Counted from the stretch's first letter, positions 18,956-28,076 are shown. The stretch: DNA of 64,000 bases from Lacinutrix himadriensis (GCF_001418105.1 NZ_LIQI01000014.1:124001-188000), one strand, 5' to 3'. A program made the numbers and translations. The notes: generated from the letters alone by a model not told the origin.

Positions 18956-20065
18956 CTAAAGTGCATCAATAACGGTATTTAATCGTACAGTAATATCTTC
19001 AATACTACCAACGCCATCCACACCAAAATATCTATTTTGTGCAGAGTAATAATCTTTTAAAATAGCAGTTTCATTATAATAAACTTTTATTCTGTTTCTT
19101 ATAATCGTTTCATCAGAATCATCTTTTCTTCCGCTAGTTTTCCCTCTTTCTAATAAACGTTGTACTAAAACTTCATCATCTACCTCAAGCGCAACCATAG
19201 CATTAACTTGAGAATCTTTAGCTTCTAATATTTTATCTAAAGCTACTGCTTGTACTTCATTTCTTGGAAAACCATCAAAAATAAATCCTTTTGCATCTGC
19301 ATTCCTATCCACCTCTGCCTCTAACATATCTATAGTTACTTGGTCAGGAACGAGGTTACCTTTATCCATAAAAGATTTAGCTAACATACCTAAAGCTGTT
19401 TCGTTTTTTATATTATAACGAAACACATCTCCTGTAGAGATATGTACTAAATTGTATTTTTCTTTTAAAAAATTAGCTTGTGTTCCTTTTCCTGCTCCTG
19501 GAGGTCCAAATAGGACTAAATTTGTCATGTGTTGTGTTGTTTTTAATTGATATACTTCTGGCAAATCTCTTCCTAAACCGTTATAATCTAATCCATAACC
19601 AACTATAAATTTATCTGGTATTTCTATACCAACATAATCTAATTTATAATCTTTTTTATAGGCTTCTGGTTTAAAAAATAAGGTAGCAATTATTAGAGAT
19701 TTAGCATTTTCGTTTTTAAAAATTCGATGTACTTCTGCTAATGTTTTTCCAGAATCAATAATGTCTTCTAGAATTACAACCGTACGTCCTGTTAAATCTT
19801 GTGTAAGACCTATAAGTCTTTGTATGTCGTCTGTAGATTTTATCCCTTCATAAGAAGCAAGTTTTATAAAAGTAACTTCGCAAGGTTTCGGGTATTTTTT
19901 AACAAAATCACTTACCAGCATAAAAGAGCCATTTAAAATACCTATAAATACTGGCACTTCATCTCCTAAATCTGCAGCAATATCATCTGCCATTTTTTGT
20001 ACAGCAGCATCAATTTTTTCTGCCGAAATAAATGGTTTAAAATATAAATCGTCTAGCTTAATCAT
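18956..20065 (-). CDS. adk: Bifunctional hypoxanthine phosphoribosyltransferase-adenylate kinase fusion
   Basis: This 369-residue protein joins two purine salvage enzymes. Residues 1-175 are a phosphoribosyltransferase (VVILEDIIDSGKTLAEV is the PRPP loop, FIVGYGLDYNGLGRDLP the C-terminal motif). Residues ~180-369 are a short-type adenylate kinase (LVLFGPPGAGKGTQ P-loop, GFIFDGFPR, LVQRLLERGK). The frame is continuous. The Met before TNLVLFGPPG could also act as an internal start, giving a free kinase. The fusion is, to my knowledge, usual in Flavobacteriia, where it is often annotated only as adenylate kinase. It sits upstream of obgE. Confidence 0.93.
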   Translation of the reverse strand: MIKLDDLYFKPFISAEKIDAAVQKMADDIAADLGDEVPVFIGILNGSFMLVSDFVKKYPKPCEVTFIKLASYEGIKSTDDIQRLIGLTQDLTGRTVVILEDIIDSGKTLAEVHRIFKNENAKSLIIATLFFKPEAYKKDYKLDYVGIEIPDKFIVGYGLDYNGLGRDLPEVYQLKTTQHMTNLVLFGPPGAGKGTQANFLKEKYNLVHISTGDVFRYNIKNETALGMLAKSFMDKGNLVPDQVTIDMLEAEVDRNADAKGFIFDGFPRNEVQAVALDKILEAKDSQVNAMVALEVDDEVLVQRLLERGKTSGRKDDSDETIIRNRIKVYYNETAILKDYYSAQNRYFGVDGVGSIEDITVRLNTVIDAL

Positions 20066-20097
20066 GTAAGACTAACTTGTTTTTTATTAATTCTTTG

Positions 20098-20105
20098 CAA
20101 AGATA
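20098..20105 (-). promoter_or_regulatory. Promoter -7 box TATCTTTG for hpt-adk
   Basis: A perfect TAnnTTTG match on the minus strand, 33 bp before the start of the hpt-adk fusion. Confidence 0.6.
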
Positions 20106-20211
20106 CATATTTGTACTATGATTTACGATTTTGATACGATTTTATTGGCTATATTTTCATATTAAACTGTATTTTTGTTACAATTAAAATAAGACTTATT
20201 AATTAAAAAGA

Positions 20212-20229
20212 TTTCCGTTTTCACGGAAA
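20212..20229 (+). repeat. Short hairpin TTTCCGT-N4-ACGGAAA 6 bp before the purK start
   Basis: A 7 bp perfect stem with loop TTTC is followed by ATAAAT and the purK ATG. The spacing and the ATAAAT are identical to those at the 32232 gene. Confidence 0.75.
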
Positions 20230-20235
20230 ATAAAT

Positions 20236-21390
20236 ATGAACTATTTTTCTTCAGATTTTAAACTTGGAATTCTTGGTGGCGGACAACTTGGTAAAATGCT
20301 ACTTACCGAAACCAGGAAACTAGATATTTACACCTGTATTTTAGACGGAAGCACAGAAGCACCTTGCAAAATAGGAAGCAATGAATTTCATTTAGGAAGC
20401 TTAATGGATTTTGAAACGGTTTACCAATTCGGAAAAAAGGTAGATGTGTTAACCATTGAGATTGAAAACGTAAATATCGATGCGCTTGAAAAGTTAGAAA
20501 AAGAAGGCGTTACCGTTTATCCGGCTTCGAAAACACTTCGCATTATTCAAAATAAAGCAAAACAAAAACTGTTTTATATAGATAAAAATCTACCTACTGC
20601 TCCTTTTTCACGATTTGCATATATTTCGGAAATAGAAGACGCGATAGATAATGGCGGTTTACATTTTCCGTTTGTTTGGAAAGCTGCACAATTTGGCTAT
20701 GATGGTAACGGCGTAAAAGTAGTACGAAGCCTGGAAGATTTAAAAGACTTACCAAAAGGCGAATGTATTGCAGAAGATTTAATTCCTTTTAAAAATGAAT
20801 TAGCAGTTATTGTTTCTAGAAATGCAAAAGGCGAAGTAAAAACCTTTCCGGTTGTAGAAATGGAATTTCATCCAGAAGCAAACCAGGTAGAATATGTAAT
20901 CTGTCCGGCAAGAATAGCTCCTGAAATCGCTAAAAAAGCAGAAGAAGTTGCTTTAAAAACATCGGAAGCATTTAAACATGTTGGTTTATTGGCTGTCGAA
21001 ATGTTTTTAACACAAAACGATGAAATATTAATCAACGAAGTAGCACCAAGACCACATAATTCGGGACATCAAACTATTGAAGCTAATTATACCTCACAGT
21101 TTGAGCAACACATAAGAGCCATTTTAAATTTACCTTTAGGAAGTACAGCAAATAAAGCTGGTGGAATCATGGTAAATCTTGTTGGCGCCGAAGGTTATAC
21201 AGGAAATGTTGTTTATGAAAATATAGAAGCTATTATGAATATGGAAGGAGTTACTCCGCATATTTATGGTAAAAAAGAAACACGTCCTTTTCGTAAAATG
21301 GGACATGTTACTATTGTACATCCAGATATTAACGAAGCACGTAAAATTGCGGAAGCAGTTAAGAATACGATTAAGGTGATAAGCGAGTAA
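20236..21390 (+). CDS. purK: 5-(carboxyamino)imidazole ribonucleotide synthase
   Basis: This 384-residue ATP-grasp enzyme starts with LGILGGGQLGKMLL. It carries the central ATP-grasp segment FPFVWKAAQFGYDGNGVKVV and the metal and substrate motif ILINEVAPRPHNSGHQTIEA. PurK uses ATP and bicarbonate to convert AIR to N5-CAIR in purine synthesis. Length and motifs are normal. It is followed 62 bp later by purE, its pathway partner, and the two probably form an operon. A hairpin lies directly before the start codon and may affect translation. Confidence 0.96.
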   Translation: MNYFSSDFKLGILGGGQLGKMLLTETRKLDIYTCILDGSTEAPCKIGSNEFHLGSLMDFETVYQFGKKVDVLTIEIENVNIDALEKLEKEGVTVYPASKTLRIIQNKAKQKLFYIDKNLPTAPFSRFAYISEIEDAIDNGGLHFPFVWKAAQFGYDGNGVKVVRSLEDLKDLPKGECIAEDLIPFKNELAVIVSRNAKGEVKTFPVVEMEFHPEANQVEYVICPARIAPEIAKKAEEVALKTSEAFKHVGLLAVEMFLTQNDEILINEVAPRPHNSGHQTIEANYTSQFEQHIRAILNLPLGSTANKAGGIMVNLVGAEGYTGNVVYENIEAIMNMEGVTPHIYGKKETRPFRKMGHVTIVHPDINEARKIAEAVKNTIKVISE

Positions 21391-21452
21391 AATCACATCC
21401 ATCTAATTTAGATACATAGAATCATTCAGAAATTAAATATTTGAAATATATT

Positions 21453-21929
21453 ATGAAAGTAGGAGTAATCATGGGAAGCAAAAGTGATCTTCCAGTAATG
21501 CAAGAAGCTATAGATATTTTAAAAAGCTTTGATATTATTGTAGAAGTAGATATTGTTTCTGCACACAGAACACCAGAAAAAATGTTCGATTATGGTAAAA
21601 ACGCACATAAAAACGGCATTGCTGTTATTATTGCAGGAGCCGGAGGAGCTGCACATTTACCAGGAATGATAGCGTCTTTATCTCCACTTCCTATTATTGG
21701 TGTTCCTGTAAAAAGCAGTAATTCTATAGATGGTTGGGATTCTGTTTTGTCTATTTTACAAATGCCTGGAGGAGTTCCTGTAGCAACAGTAGCTTTAAAT
21801 GGAGCTAAAAATGCAGGAATACTTGCTGCACAAATTATTGCAACTTCTAACGCTTCCGTTTTAGAAAAAGTAATTGCTTATAAAGAAGGTTTAAAAGTTA
21901 AAGTTATAGAATCTGCAAAAGGTTTATAA
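21453..21929 (+). CDS. purE: N5-CAIR mutase
   Basis: This 158-residue PurE starts MKVGVIMGSKSDLPVMQEA and contains the active-site SAHRTPEKM and GAGGAAHLPGM motifs. It rearranges N5-CAIR to CAIR, the step after PurK. The open frame extends 4 codons upstream through a TTG, but the ATG at 21453 gives the usual N-terminus. A dyad ATAACCC/GGGTTAT at 21934-21961, just after the stop, may end the purKE transcript. Confidence 0.96.
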   Translation: MKVGVIMGSKSDLPVMQEAIDILKSFDIIVEVDIVSAHRTPEKMFDYGKNAHKNGIAVIIAGAGGAAHLPGMIASLSPLPIIGVPVKSSNSIDGWDSVLSILQMPGGVPVATVALNGAKNAGILAAQIIATSNASVLEKVIAYKEGLKVKVIESAKGL

Positions 21930-22130
21930 CCAAATAACCCCAAGATTTCTCTCAGGGTTATAACGCTATTAATCAATTTCTTAAATATGAGATTGAACTC
22001 ACATGAAAAAACCTATGCAAAGATTCAACTATTTCATGTTATTCTTATTTTAAAAAAGAAGCAATTCGTTATTTTAGATTAAAAGCAAATAAATCGGTTA
22101 AACTGTAAATTACGAGTTTTTACAAATTAA

Positions 22131-22157
22131 AAAAACCTTGACTTGCATCAAGGTTTT
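22131..22157 (+). terminator. Terminator-like hairpin
   Basis: The stem AAAACCTTGA/TCAAGGTTTT with a six-base loop gives a symmetrical A-stem-T structure that could work in either direction. It lies 200 bp past purE. Confidence 0.6.
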
Positions 22158-22227
22158 AGCTATTAATCAATAATTTTGTCAATGAGTAACCAACTCTATG
22201 AAAAATTCTCAACAAAGGTAAAAAAAT

Positions 22228-22251
22228 ATTTATTATGCATGCATAATAAAT
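22228..22251. promoter_or_regulatory. Perfect 24 bp palindrome before the M3 peptidase gene
   Basis: Two 12 bp half-sites, ATTTATTATGCA and its exact complement, meet with no spacer, 25 bp before the start codon. The form suits a dimeric repressor operator or a transcript hairpin. No regulator gene is adjacent. Confidence 0.6.
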
Positions 22252-22276
22252 CACTCTTTTAACAAAACTTTAAAAA

Positions 22277-24313
22277 ATGAACAAGAATATACTTACAGAA
22301 AAATTTACAACAGCATTTCAAACGGCTCCTTTTTCTAAAATAGCGACTACAGACTTTCTTCCTGCTTTTATACTAGGTATAAAAAATGCCAAAGCTGAAA
22401 TAGATGCCATTATTGATAATCCTGAAGCTCCAACTTTTGAGAATACGATTGAAGCTTTAGATTTCTCTGGAGAGCAATTAGATAGAATATCTAGTATATT
22501 TTTCAATCTTAATTCGGCCGAAACCAATGAAGATATTCAAAAGATTGCACAAGAAGTTTCACCGCTACTTTCAGAATTTGGTAATGACATCACATTAAAT
22601 CAAGATTTATTTAAACGTGTGAAAGCGGTTTATAATTCTAAAGCCGATTTAAAATTAACAACAGAACAAGAAACACTTTTAGATAAAAAATATAAAAGCT
22701 TTTCTAGAAATGGTGCCAATCTAACAGAAGACAAAAAACAAGCACTTCGCGAAATAGATAAGGAGCTTAGTAAACTAAAACTAAAGTTTGGCGAAAATGT
22801 TTTAGCAGAAACCAACAAGTTTGAAATGCTAATCACCAATGAAGCCGATTTAGCAGGATTACCAGAAGGCGCTAAAGAAGCGGCTAAGCAATTAGCAGAA
22901 TCAAAAGAGAAAGAAGGATGGCTTATCACGTTAGACTATCCTAGTTATATTCCTTTTATGACGTATGCCGACAATCGTGAGTTACGTAAGGAATTAGCTT
23001 TAGCTTCTGGAAGCAAAGCTTTTCATAACGACGCTTTAGACAATCAAGATAACGTTTTACAAATTGCAACACTTCGTTTTAAAAGAGCCAATCTTTTAGG
23101 TTATAAAACACATGCACATTTTGTTTTAGAGGAACGCATGGCAAAAACTCCTGAAAAGGTAGAAAGCTTTTTAAATGAGTTATTAGAAAAAGCAAAACCA
23201 GCAGCTCAAGAAGAATTCACCAATCTTGAAAACTTCGCAAAAGAACAGGATGGTATTGATACCTTACAAAAATGGGATTCTGGTTATTATGCCGAAAAAT
23301 TAAAACAAAAGCTTTTCAACTTAGACGACGAACAATTAAAACCATACTTTAAATTAGAAAACGTAATTGAAGGTGCTTTTACTATTGCGAACAAATTATT
23401 CGGTTTACAATTTGAAGAAATCCATACCATAGACAAATATCATGAAGATGTTTTAACCTATAAAGTAAATGATGAAAACGGAGAATTAGTTTCTATTTTC
23501 TATGCAGATTTCTTCCCAAGAAAAGGAAAACGAAATGGTGCTTGGATGACAAGTTATAAGTCGCAAAGCATAAAAAATGGCGTGAATGACAGACCACACG
23601 TTTCCATTGTTTGTAATTTCACAAAACCTACAAACACGAAACCTTCCCTTTTAACATTTAACGAGGTAACTACCTTATTTCATGAATTCGGACATGCATT
23701 ACATGGTATGCTTGCCAATACCACCTACCCTAGTTTATCTGGAACAAGTGTTTTCTGGGATTTTGTAGAATTACCAAGTCAGGTTTTAGAAAACTGGTGT
23801 TTTGAAAAAGAAGCATTAGAACTTTTTGCGAAACATTATGAAACAGGAGAAGTAATTCCAATGGAATTGGTAGAAAAAATAAAAGAATCTGCTACCTTTC
23901 ATGAAGGCATGCAAACCATGCGTCAAATAAGCTTTGGTTTATTAGATATGTCTTGGCATGCACAAGACCCTTCGGCTATTACCAATGTAAAAGCACATGA
24001 AAAAGAAGCTTTTGGTGACACGCAATTATTTCCTGATGTTGCAGAAAATTGTATGAGTACTGCATTTTCTCATATTTTTCAAGGAGGGTATTCTTCTGGA
24101 TATTATAGTTACAAATGGGCGGAAGTTTTAGATGCAGATGCATTTGAATACTTTAAGGAAGAAGGAATCTTTAACAAAACCGTTGCTACAAAATTTAAAG
24201 AAAACGTATTAAGCAAAGGTGGAACCGAAAACCCAATGACGCTTTATAAACGTTTTAGAGGACAAGAACCAAAACCTGAAGCACTTTTAAAAAGAGCTGG
24301 ATTAATTAAATAA
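22277..24313 (+). CDS. M3-family metallopeptidase (oligopeptidase A / Dcp type)
   Basis: This 678-residue zinc peptidase has the M3 motif HEFGHALH at residues 469-476, with the third ligand region WDFVELPSQVLENW downstream and GYYSYKWAEVLDADAF near the C-terminus. It has no signal peptide, so it is probably cytoplasmic and degrades short peptides. Full length matches oligopeptidase A or peptidyl-dipeptidase Dcp; choosing between them needs a phylogeny. The palindrome at 22228-22251 sits in its promoter region. Confidence 0.93.
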   Translation: MNKNILTEKFTTAFQTAPFSKIATTDFLPAFILGIKNAKAEIDAIIDNPEAPTFENTIEALDFSGEQLDRISSIFFNLNSAETNEDIQKIAQEVSPLLSEFGNDITLNQDLFKRVKAVYNSKADLKLTTEQETLLDKKYKSFSRNGANLTEDKKQALREIDKELSKLKLKFGENVLAETNKFEMLITNEADLAGLPEGAKEAAKQLAESKEKEGWLITLDYPSYIPFMTYADNRELRKELALASGSKAFHNDALDNQDNVLQIATLRFKRANLLGYKTHAHFVLEERMAKTPEKVESFLNELLEKAKPAAQEEFTNLENFAKEQDGIDTLQKWDSGYYAEKLKQKLFNLDDEQLKPYFKLENVIEGAFTIANKLFGLQFEEIHTIDKYHEDVLTYKVNDENGELVSIFYADFFPRKGKRNGAWMTSYKSQSIKNGVNDRPHVSIVCNFTKPTNTKPSLLTFNEVTTLFHEFGHALHGMLANTTYPSLSGTSVFWDFVELPSQVLENWCFEKEALELFAKHYETGEVIPMELVEKIKESATFHEGMQTMRQISFGLLDMSWHAQDPSAITNVKAHEKEAFGDTQLFPDVAENCMSTAFSHIFQGGYSSGYYSYKWAEVLDADAFEYFKEEGIFNKTVATKFKENVLSKGGTENPMTLYKRFRGQEPKPEALLKRAGLIK

Positions 24314-24379
24314 GCATATAACCCATTTGTTGTAATAGGAATAGAAGTCCTATATTAGGAATCTAAATAAAAATTCAAA

Positions 24380-24805
24380 ATGAAATTAAAACACAGCCTT
24401 ACCGTATTATTTTTAATGCTTTCTATTAGCATGATGCAAGCGCAAAAAATTAAAATTAAAAAAGGGGTTATCTATATAGATGGCGAAAATTGTTTAACAA
24501 CAGAAGGGTATCCTGTAAACACCTCTTTCTATGATGCGGATGGCGAAGAAATTATTTTCATGAAATACCTCAAAACGAATAAAGAAGAAAGCTATGCTAA
24601 AGTGACTTTTCTTGATCAGAAGATTTCCTTGACTTCAAAATCTATTGTATTCACTAGAAAAATGCTTTTAAGAAGACTTTTAGATAATAAAGTTATAGAA
24701 AATTGCAAACTCAACCCAGATAACATAGAGCGTTTTATTCTAAAGTTTGATGAACAAGTAGAAAAAGAGGATGTTAATGTGAAAGTAATTATTGATAGAA
24801 ATTAA
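24380..24805 (+). CDS. Small secreted protein of unknown function
   Basis: This 141-residue protein has a signal peptide (LFLMLSISMMQAQ) and a short beta-rich domain (IKIKKGVIYIDGENCLTTEG). I do not recognise a family. It lies 66 bp after the M3 peptidase and 9 bp before the next membrane protein gene, so it may be part of a short operon with 24815 and 25251. Confidence 0.75.
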   Translation: MKLKHSLTVLFLMLSISMMQAQKIKIKKGVIYIDGENCLTTEGYPVNTSFYDADGEEIIFMKYLKTNKEESYAKVTFLDQKISLTSKSIVFTRKMLLRRLLDNKVIENCKLNPDNIERFILKFDEQVEKEDVNVKVIIDRN

Positions 24806-24814
24806 TTTTGTTGC

Positions 24815-25246
24815 ATGAAACTAGAGCTTCCAAATTGGATTATTATTCTTGGCGGAATTGGTCAAATATTCACGGCACTAATCTATCCGTATATAAGACA
24901 TCAGGTTTTTGATTGGTATAACGATGTTAAGCAACTGAAGCCATTAAATCAAGAAATCGCTAAAACCTATGGAAGATATATTCAAGGTTTAAATTTTTCC
25001 TTTGGTTTGATTGCAATAATAATGCCTTCCGATTTAAAAAACCACACCAATCTAGCCATTGCAATTACTGGTTTAATTGCTGCTTATTGGGTTGGAAAAG
25101 TACTTACACAAATTGCATATTATCCTATGTATGATATTCCACAGAAAAAAATATTTAAAATCGGAAGCTATTTCATGAATGCCTTATTTGTGTTTTTCGC
25201 AGTAGTTTATTCCCTTTTATTTATTGTGAATATTTTAAATCACTAA
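24815..25246 (+). CDS. Small membrane protein of unknown function
   Basis: This 143-residue protein has about four hydrophobic segments (IIILGGIGQIFTALIYPYI, FSFGLIAIIMP, NLAIAITGLIAAYWVG, ALFVFFAVVYSLLFIV). I recognise no named domain. It is packed tightly between its neighbours (9 bp after the previous gene, 4 bp before the next), so cotranscription with the TIGR01777-like epimerase is likely. Confidence 0.75.
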   Translation: MKLELPNWIIILGGIGQIFTALIYPYIRHQVFDWYNDVKQLKPLNQEIAKTYGRYIQGLNFSFGLIAIIMPSDLKNHTNLAIAITGLIAAYWVGKVLTQIAYYPMYDIPQKKIFKIGSYFMNALFVFFAVVYSLLFIVNILNH

Positions 25247-25250
25247 ACCC

Positions 25251-26153
25251 ATGAAAACAATACTTATAGCTGGAGGAACAGGATTTATCGGACAAACATT
25301 AGAAAAGCATTTTACCAGTAAAGGCTATTCCGTTAAAATATTAAGCAGAAACCCCAAACGCGATAATGAAATCCTTTGGGATGCAAAAACAATGGAAGGC
25401 TCTTGGGTTACCCATCTTGAAAATTTAGATGTGCTTATTAACCTTACCGGAAAAACAATCAATTGCAGATTTACCGACGCTAATAAAAAAGCTATAAAAG
25501 AATCTAGAATTGTTGCCACAGCACTTTTAGGACAAGCTATTGACACCTGTAACAATCCGCCAAAAGTATGGATGAACTCCTCCACTACTTCTATATACAA
25601 AGCCTCTTTCACCAAAGAAATGACTGAAGATAGCACAGCGTATGGTACCGATTTTGAAGCAGAAGTTGCAACTGTTTGGGAAAATGCATTTTATAAAACG
25701 CAAAATCCAGAAACTAGAAAAATAGTACTACGTACTTCTATCGTTTTAGGTAATGAAGATGGTGCTTTTGTGCCATTAAAAAAGCTAACACAATTTGGCT
25801 TAGGTGGCAAACAAGGCGATGGAAAGCAAAAGGTAAGTTGGATTCATAAAACCGATTTTGCACGAGCTGTAGATTTTCTAATGCAGAAAGAAAGTGCTAA
25901 AGGTGCTTATAACTTTTGTGTTCCAAAACCAACAGACAACGCAACAATGATGAAAGACTTTAGAAAAGCATTGGGTGTTCCTATTGGTATTCCTAGTCCG
26001 AAATTCATCCTAGAAATCGGAGCTTTATTTATGCAAACAGAACCGGAACTCATTTTAAATAGCCGGAATGTAGTCCCAAAAAAGCTATTAGAGGATGGTT
26101 TTAAGTTTCAATTTCCTACAATTGTTTCCGCCGTAAAAAATTTAATAGATTAA
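25251..26153 (+). CDS. TIGR01777-family NAD-dependent epimerase-like protein
   Basis: This 300-residue Rossmann-fold protein begins with the nucleotide-binding motif LIAGGTGFIGQTLEKHF. It carries the family-specific DVLINLTGKTINCRFTDANK and SWIHKTDFARAVDFL segments, with a DUF1731-like C-terminus (RNVVPKKLLEDGF). It belongs to the extended SDR family related to cell-division inhibitor SulA-like annotations, but the substrate is not known. It follows the small membrane protein by 4 bp. Confidence 0.9.
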   Translation: MKTILIAGGTGFIGQTLEKHFTSKGYSVKILSRNPKRDNEILWDAKTMEGSWVTHLENLDVLINLTGKTINCRFTDANKKAIKESRIVATALLGQAIDTCNNPPKVWMNSSTTSIYKASFTKEMTEDSTAYGTDFEAEVATVWENAFYKTQNPETRKIVLRTSIVLGNEDGAFVPLKKLTQFGLGGKQGDGKQKVSWIHKTDFARAVDFLMQKESAKGAYNFCVPKPTDNATMMKDFRKALGVPIGIPSPKFILEIGALFMQTEPELILNSRNVVPKKLLEDGFKFQFPTIVSAVKNLID

Positions 26154-26170
26154 ATATAAATCCTTTTGCT

Positions 26171-26178
26171 TACTTTTG
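26171..26178 (+). promoter_or_regulatory. Possible -7 box TACTTTTG for the 26203 sigma factor gene
   Basis: A TAnnTTTG match 25 bp before the start codon of the sigma factor gene. No good -33 element is visible. Confidence 0.5.
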
Positions 26179-26202
26179 CTAAAACTTAGCTAAAAAAAGA
26201 AT

Positions 26203-26757
26203 ATGCCAAAGCATCTAATAGATCCTAATAAATGGATCGATTTATATTCAGATTATCTATTCAATTACACCATTTCTCGTGTTAACGATAGAGATTTATC
26301 TAAAGACTTGGTTCAAGATACTTTTTTTGCAGGTTTAAAATCTATGAAAAATTTTAAAGGAGAAGCTAGCGAACGTACTTGGCTAATTTCTATTTTAAAA
26401 CGAAAAATTATAGATTATTATAGAAAAATAAATTCTAACAAAGGAAAAGCCGAAGTTAGAATGAGCTACAACAGTGATGTAGAAACCGAAGGCGATTGGC
26501 TAGAAGAACGCGTTGCAGATCCTTTTGATAAAAATGCAGAAAGTGTTATTGAGAATGAAGAACTAGGCGATGCTATTTATAGTTGTTTAGATAAACTCCC
26601 TGCGAAACAAGCTACTATTTTTAAAATGAAAACCATTGAAGGAATAGATACCGAAACTATTTGTAATGAACTAAACATTACTGCGTCTAACCTTTGGGTT
26701 ATCATTCATAGAGCAAGAACAACAATGGCATCTTGCATGGAGAAAAACTGGTTTTAA
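26203..26757 (+). CDS. RNA polymerase sigma factor, sigma-70/ECF family
   Basis: This 184-residue sigma factor has a region 2 (YSDYLFNYTISRVNDRDLSKDLVQDTFF, ERTWLISILKRKIIDYYRK) and a region 4 helix-turn-helix (ETICNELNITASNLWVIIHRARTTMASCME). The ASNLWVIIHRAR segment is typical of a Bacteroidetes ECF group whose partner is a small zinc-binding protein. The next gene, 4 bp downstream, fits that pattern. It is probably one transcription unit. Confidence 0.92.
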   Translation: MPKHLIDPNKWIDLYSDYLFNYTISRVNDRDLSKDLVQDTFFAGLKSMKNFKGEASERTWLISILKRKIIDYYRKINSNKGKAEVRMSYNSDVETEGDWLEERVADPFDKNAESVIENEELGDAIYSCLDKLPAKQATIFKMKTIEGIDTETICNELNITASNLWVIIHRARTTMASCMEKNWF

Positions 26758-26760
26758 ATT

Positions 26761-27024
26761 ATGAATACAGAGATTAACATAAGTAAAGCTTGCGAAAAAG
26801 CAAATCATGTTTGTGATAAATCGCAATACAAAGAAGCTTCTATATTAGAGAAAATAAAACTTACTATACATTTAGCTTTCTGTAGGGCTTGTAGAAATTA
26901 CTCTAAAAACAATAAAAAGCTTAGCGTTACAATAGAAAAGGCAAAGGTAGATTGTATGCATAAAGATGAAAAAGATGCTTTAAAAGAAAACCTAACGCAA
27001 GCCATAAAAGAGCATCAAAATTAG
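26761..27024 (+). CDS. Small ZAS-like zinc-binding putative anti-sigma factor
   Basis: This 87-residue protein has Cys11, His16 and Cys18 followed by H37-x3-C41-x2-C44, which fits the HxxxCxxC core of ZAS anti-sigma domains. It has no membrane segment, so it would be a soluble zinc-dependent regulator. It starts 4 bp after the sigma factor gene. The role is inferred from motif and position. Its last 33 bp overlap the convergent UbiA-like gene. Confidence 0.75.
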   Translation: MNTEINISKACEKANHVCDKSQYKEASILEKIKLTIHLAFCRACRNYSKNNKKLSVTIEKAKVDCMHKDEKDALKENLTQAIKEHQN

Positions 27025-27831
27025 CCATATAATTGGCAATCCTTCTACAAAAAAGGAACTATAATATGTTGCTTGTTGCTTTTTAGAAAACAATACAAAC
27101 AATAGCGTTATTAGTGTAATCATCACTAAAACAAAAACATTGCTTCTATTTGTTTGATCTTTAAAAAATTCTAAAAAGAAAAAGATTACCAACAAAAAAA
27201 CACCAATACCCTTTGTTTTACGTATTCCAATACGTTGTGGTATGGTAGATAGTTTTAAACTATCATATTGTAAATCCCGTATTTCAAAAGGAATCATAAG
27301 TACTAACACAAAAACAAAACGTTGTAAAGTGGTTATAAGAATATCTGTTGTTATAGCAATTTCATTATCTACAATAGGAAGCAATACCGTTACCGCAGAC
27401 CAAACCAAACCAATTACATAAATTTTCAATCCGCTAATTTGACGTAAATTCTGGTTACTATCCACAAAAATATTTCTTGGTAAAAAAGGAATCGCATAAA
27501 AAAAAGTAATCGCTCCAAGTAGCAATATATACAACCAGGTTTTTACTTCTAGTTGAAAGGCATAATAACACAAAGCGATAAAACAAATAAGTGAAAATAT
27601 TTGAATCGCCTTTAACTTACTAGCTAAACTTCGATGATGAAATCTCGCTAAACCAAAGTACTTCACAAAATTATAACCGGTAATGGTTGCAAAAAAGTTA
27701 AAACACAAAACGGTCTCATCAAAAGAAACACCAAATTCTATAAGGGTAATCCATGTTAAAGCATATACACTTAAAGCCACATGAATACTTGCGTTTATAT
27801 AAAAATCGAAAAGGTGTTTTACTATTCGCAT
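26992..27831 (-). CDS. UbiA-like polytopic membrane protein
   Basis: This 279-residue protein has about eight membrane helices and UbiA-prenyltransferase-like features: an N-terminal helix pair ending NFVKYFGLARFHHR, and a second loop PFEIRDLQYDSLKLSTIPQR that resembles the DxxxD-type loop. The first Asp-rich motif (NxxxDxxxD) is degenerate, so catalysis is uncertain. Such proteins are common as single genes in Flavobacteriaceae. It overlaps the ZAS-like gene by 33 bp on the opposite strand. Confidence 0.75.
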   Translation of the reverse strand: MRIVKHLFDFYINASIHVALSVYALTWITLIEFGVSFDETVLCFNFFATITGYNFVKYFGLARFHHRSLASKLKAIQIFSLICFIALCYYAFQLEVKTWLYILLLGAITFFYAIPFLPRNIFVDSNQNLRQISGLKIYVIGLVWSAVTVLLPIVDNEIAITTDILITTLQRFVFVLVLMIPFEIRDLQYDSLKLSTIPQRIGIRKTKGIGVFLLVIFFFLEFFKDQTNRSNVFVLVMITLITLLFVLFSKKQQATYYSSFFVEGLPIIWLILMLFYGLR

Positions 27832-28076
27832 AAAACAAAAATACGCAATACCTTTTAGGAATTAAATTTACTAAAAAGAAATGTGCTATTATTTATTTTA
27901 AAAACAAAGAAAATCAACAATAGCAATAGTTAAGCTTCCTTTTTATTTTGAAGCATAAACGAAAAAACACTATTTATTTGAACATATTTAATTTACAAAA
28001 GATGCTACCTGTTAATAACCATTTCATTTGGTTAAAAACTTTCATATTTCAAAACTAAAAAACTCTATTATTTCCG

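Larger units (their letters stand above)
21930..22276. other. Intergenic region between purE and the M3 peptidase
   Basis: These 347 bp hold no gene I can support. They contain the ATAACCC/GGGTTAT dyad at 21934-21961, a terminator-like hairpin at 22131-22157, a CAAAGGTA (a -7 box on the minus strand) at 22214-22221 with no gene downstream of it, and the 24 bp palindrome at 22228-22251. Confidence 0.7.

Noticed and set aside
22002-22052. Short peptide frame starting at 22002 in the purE-M3 gap
   Set aside because: Only 16 codons, with no leader, promoter or conservation evidence.
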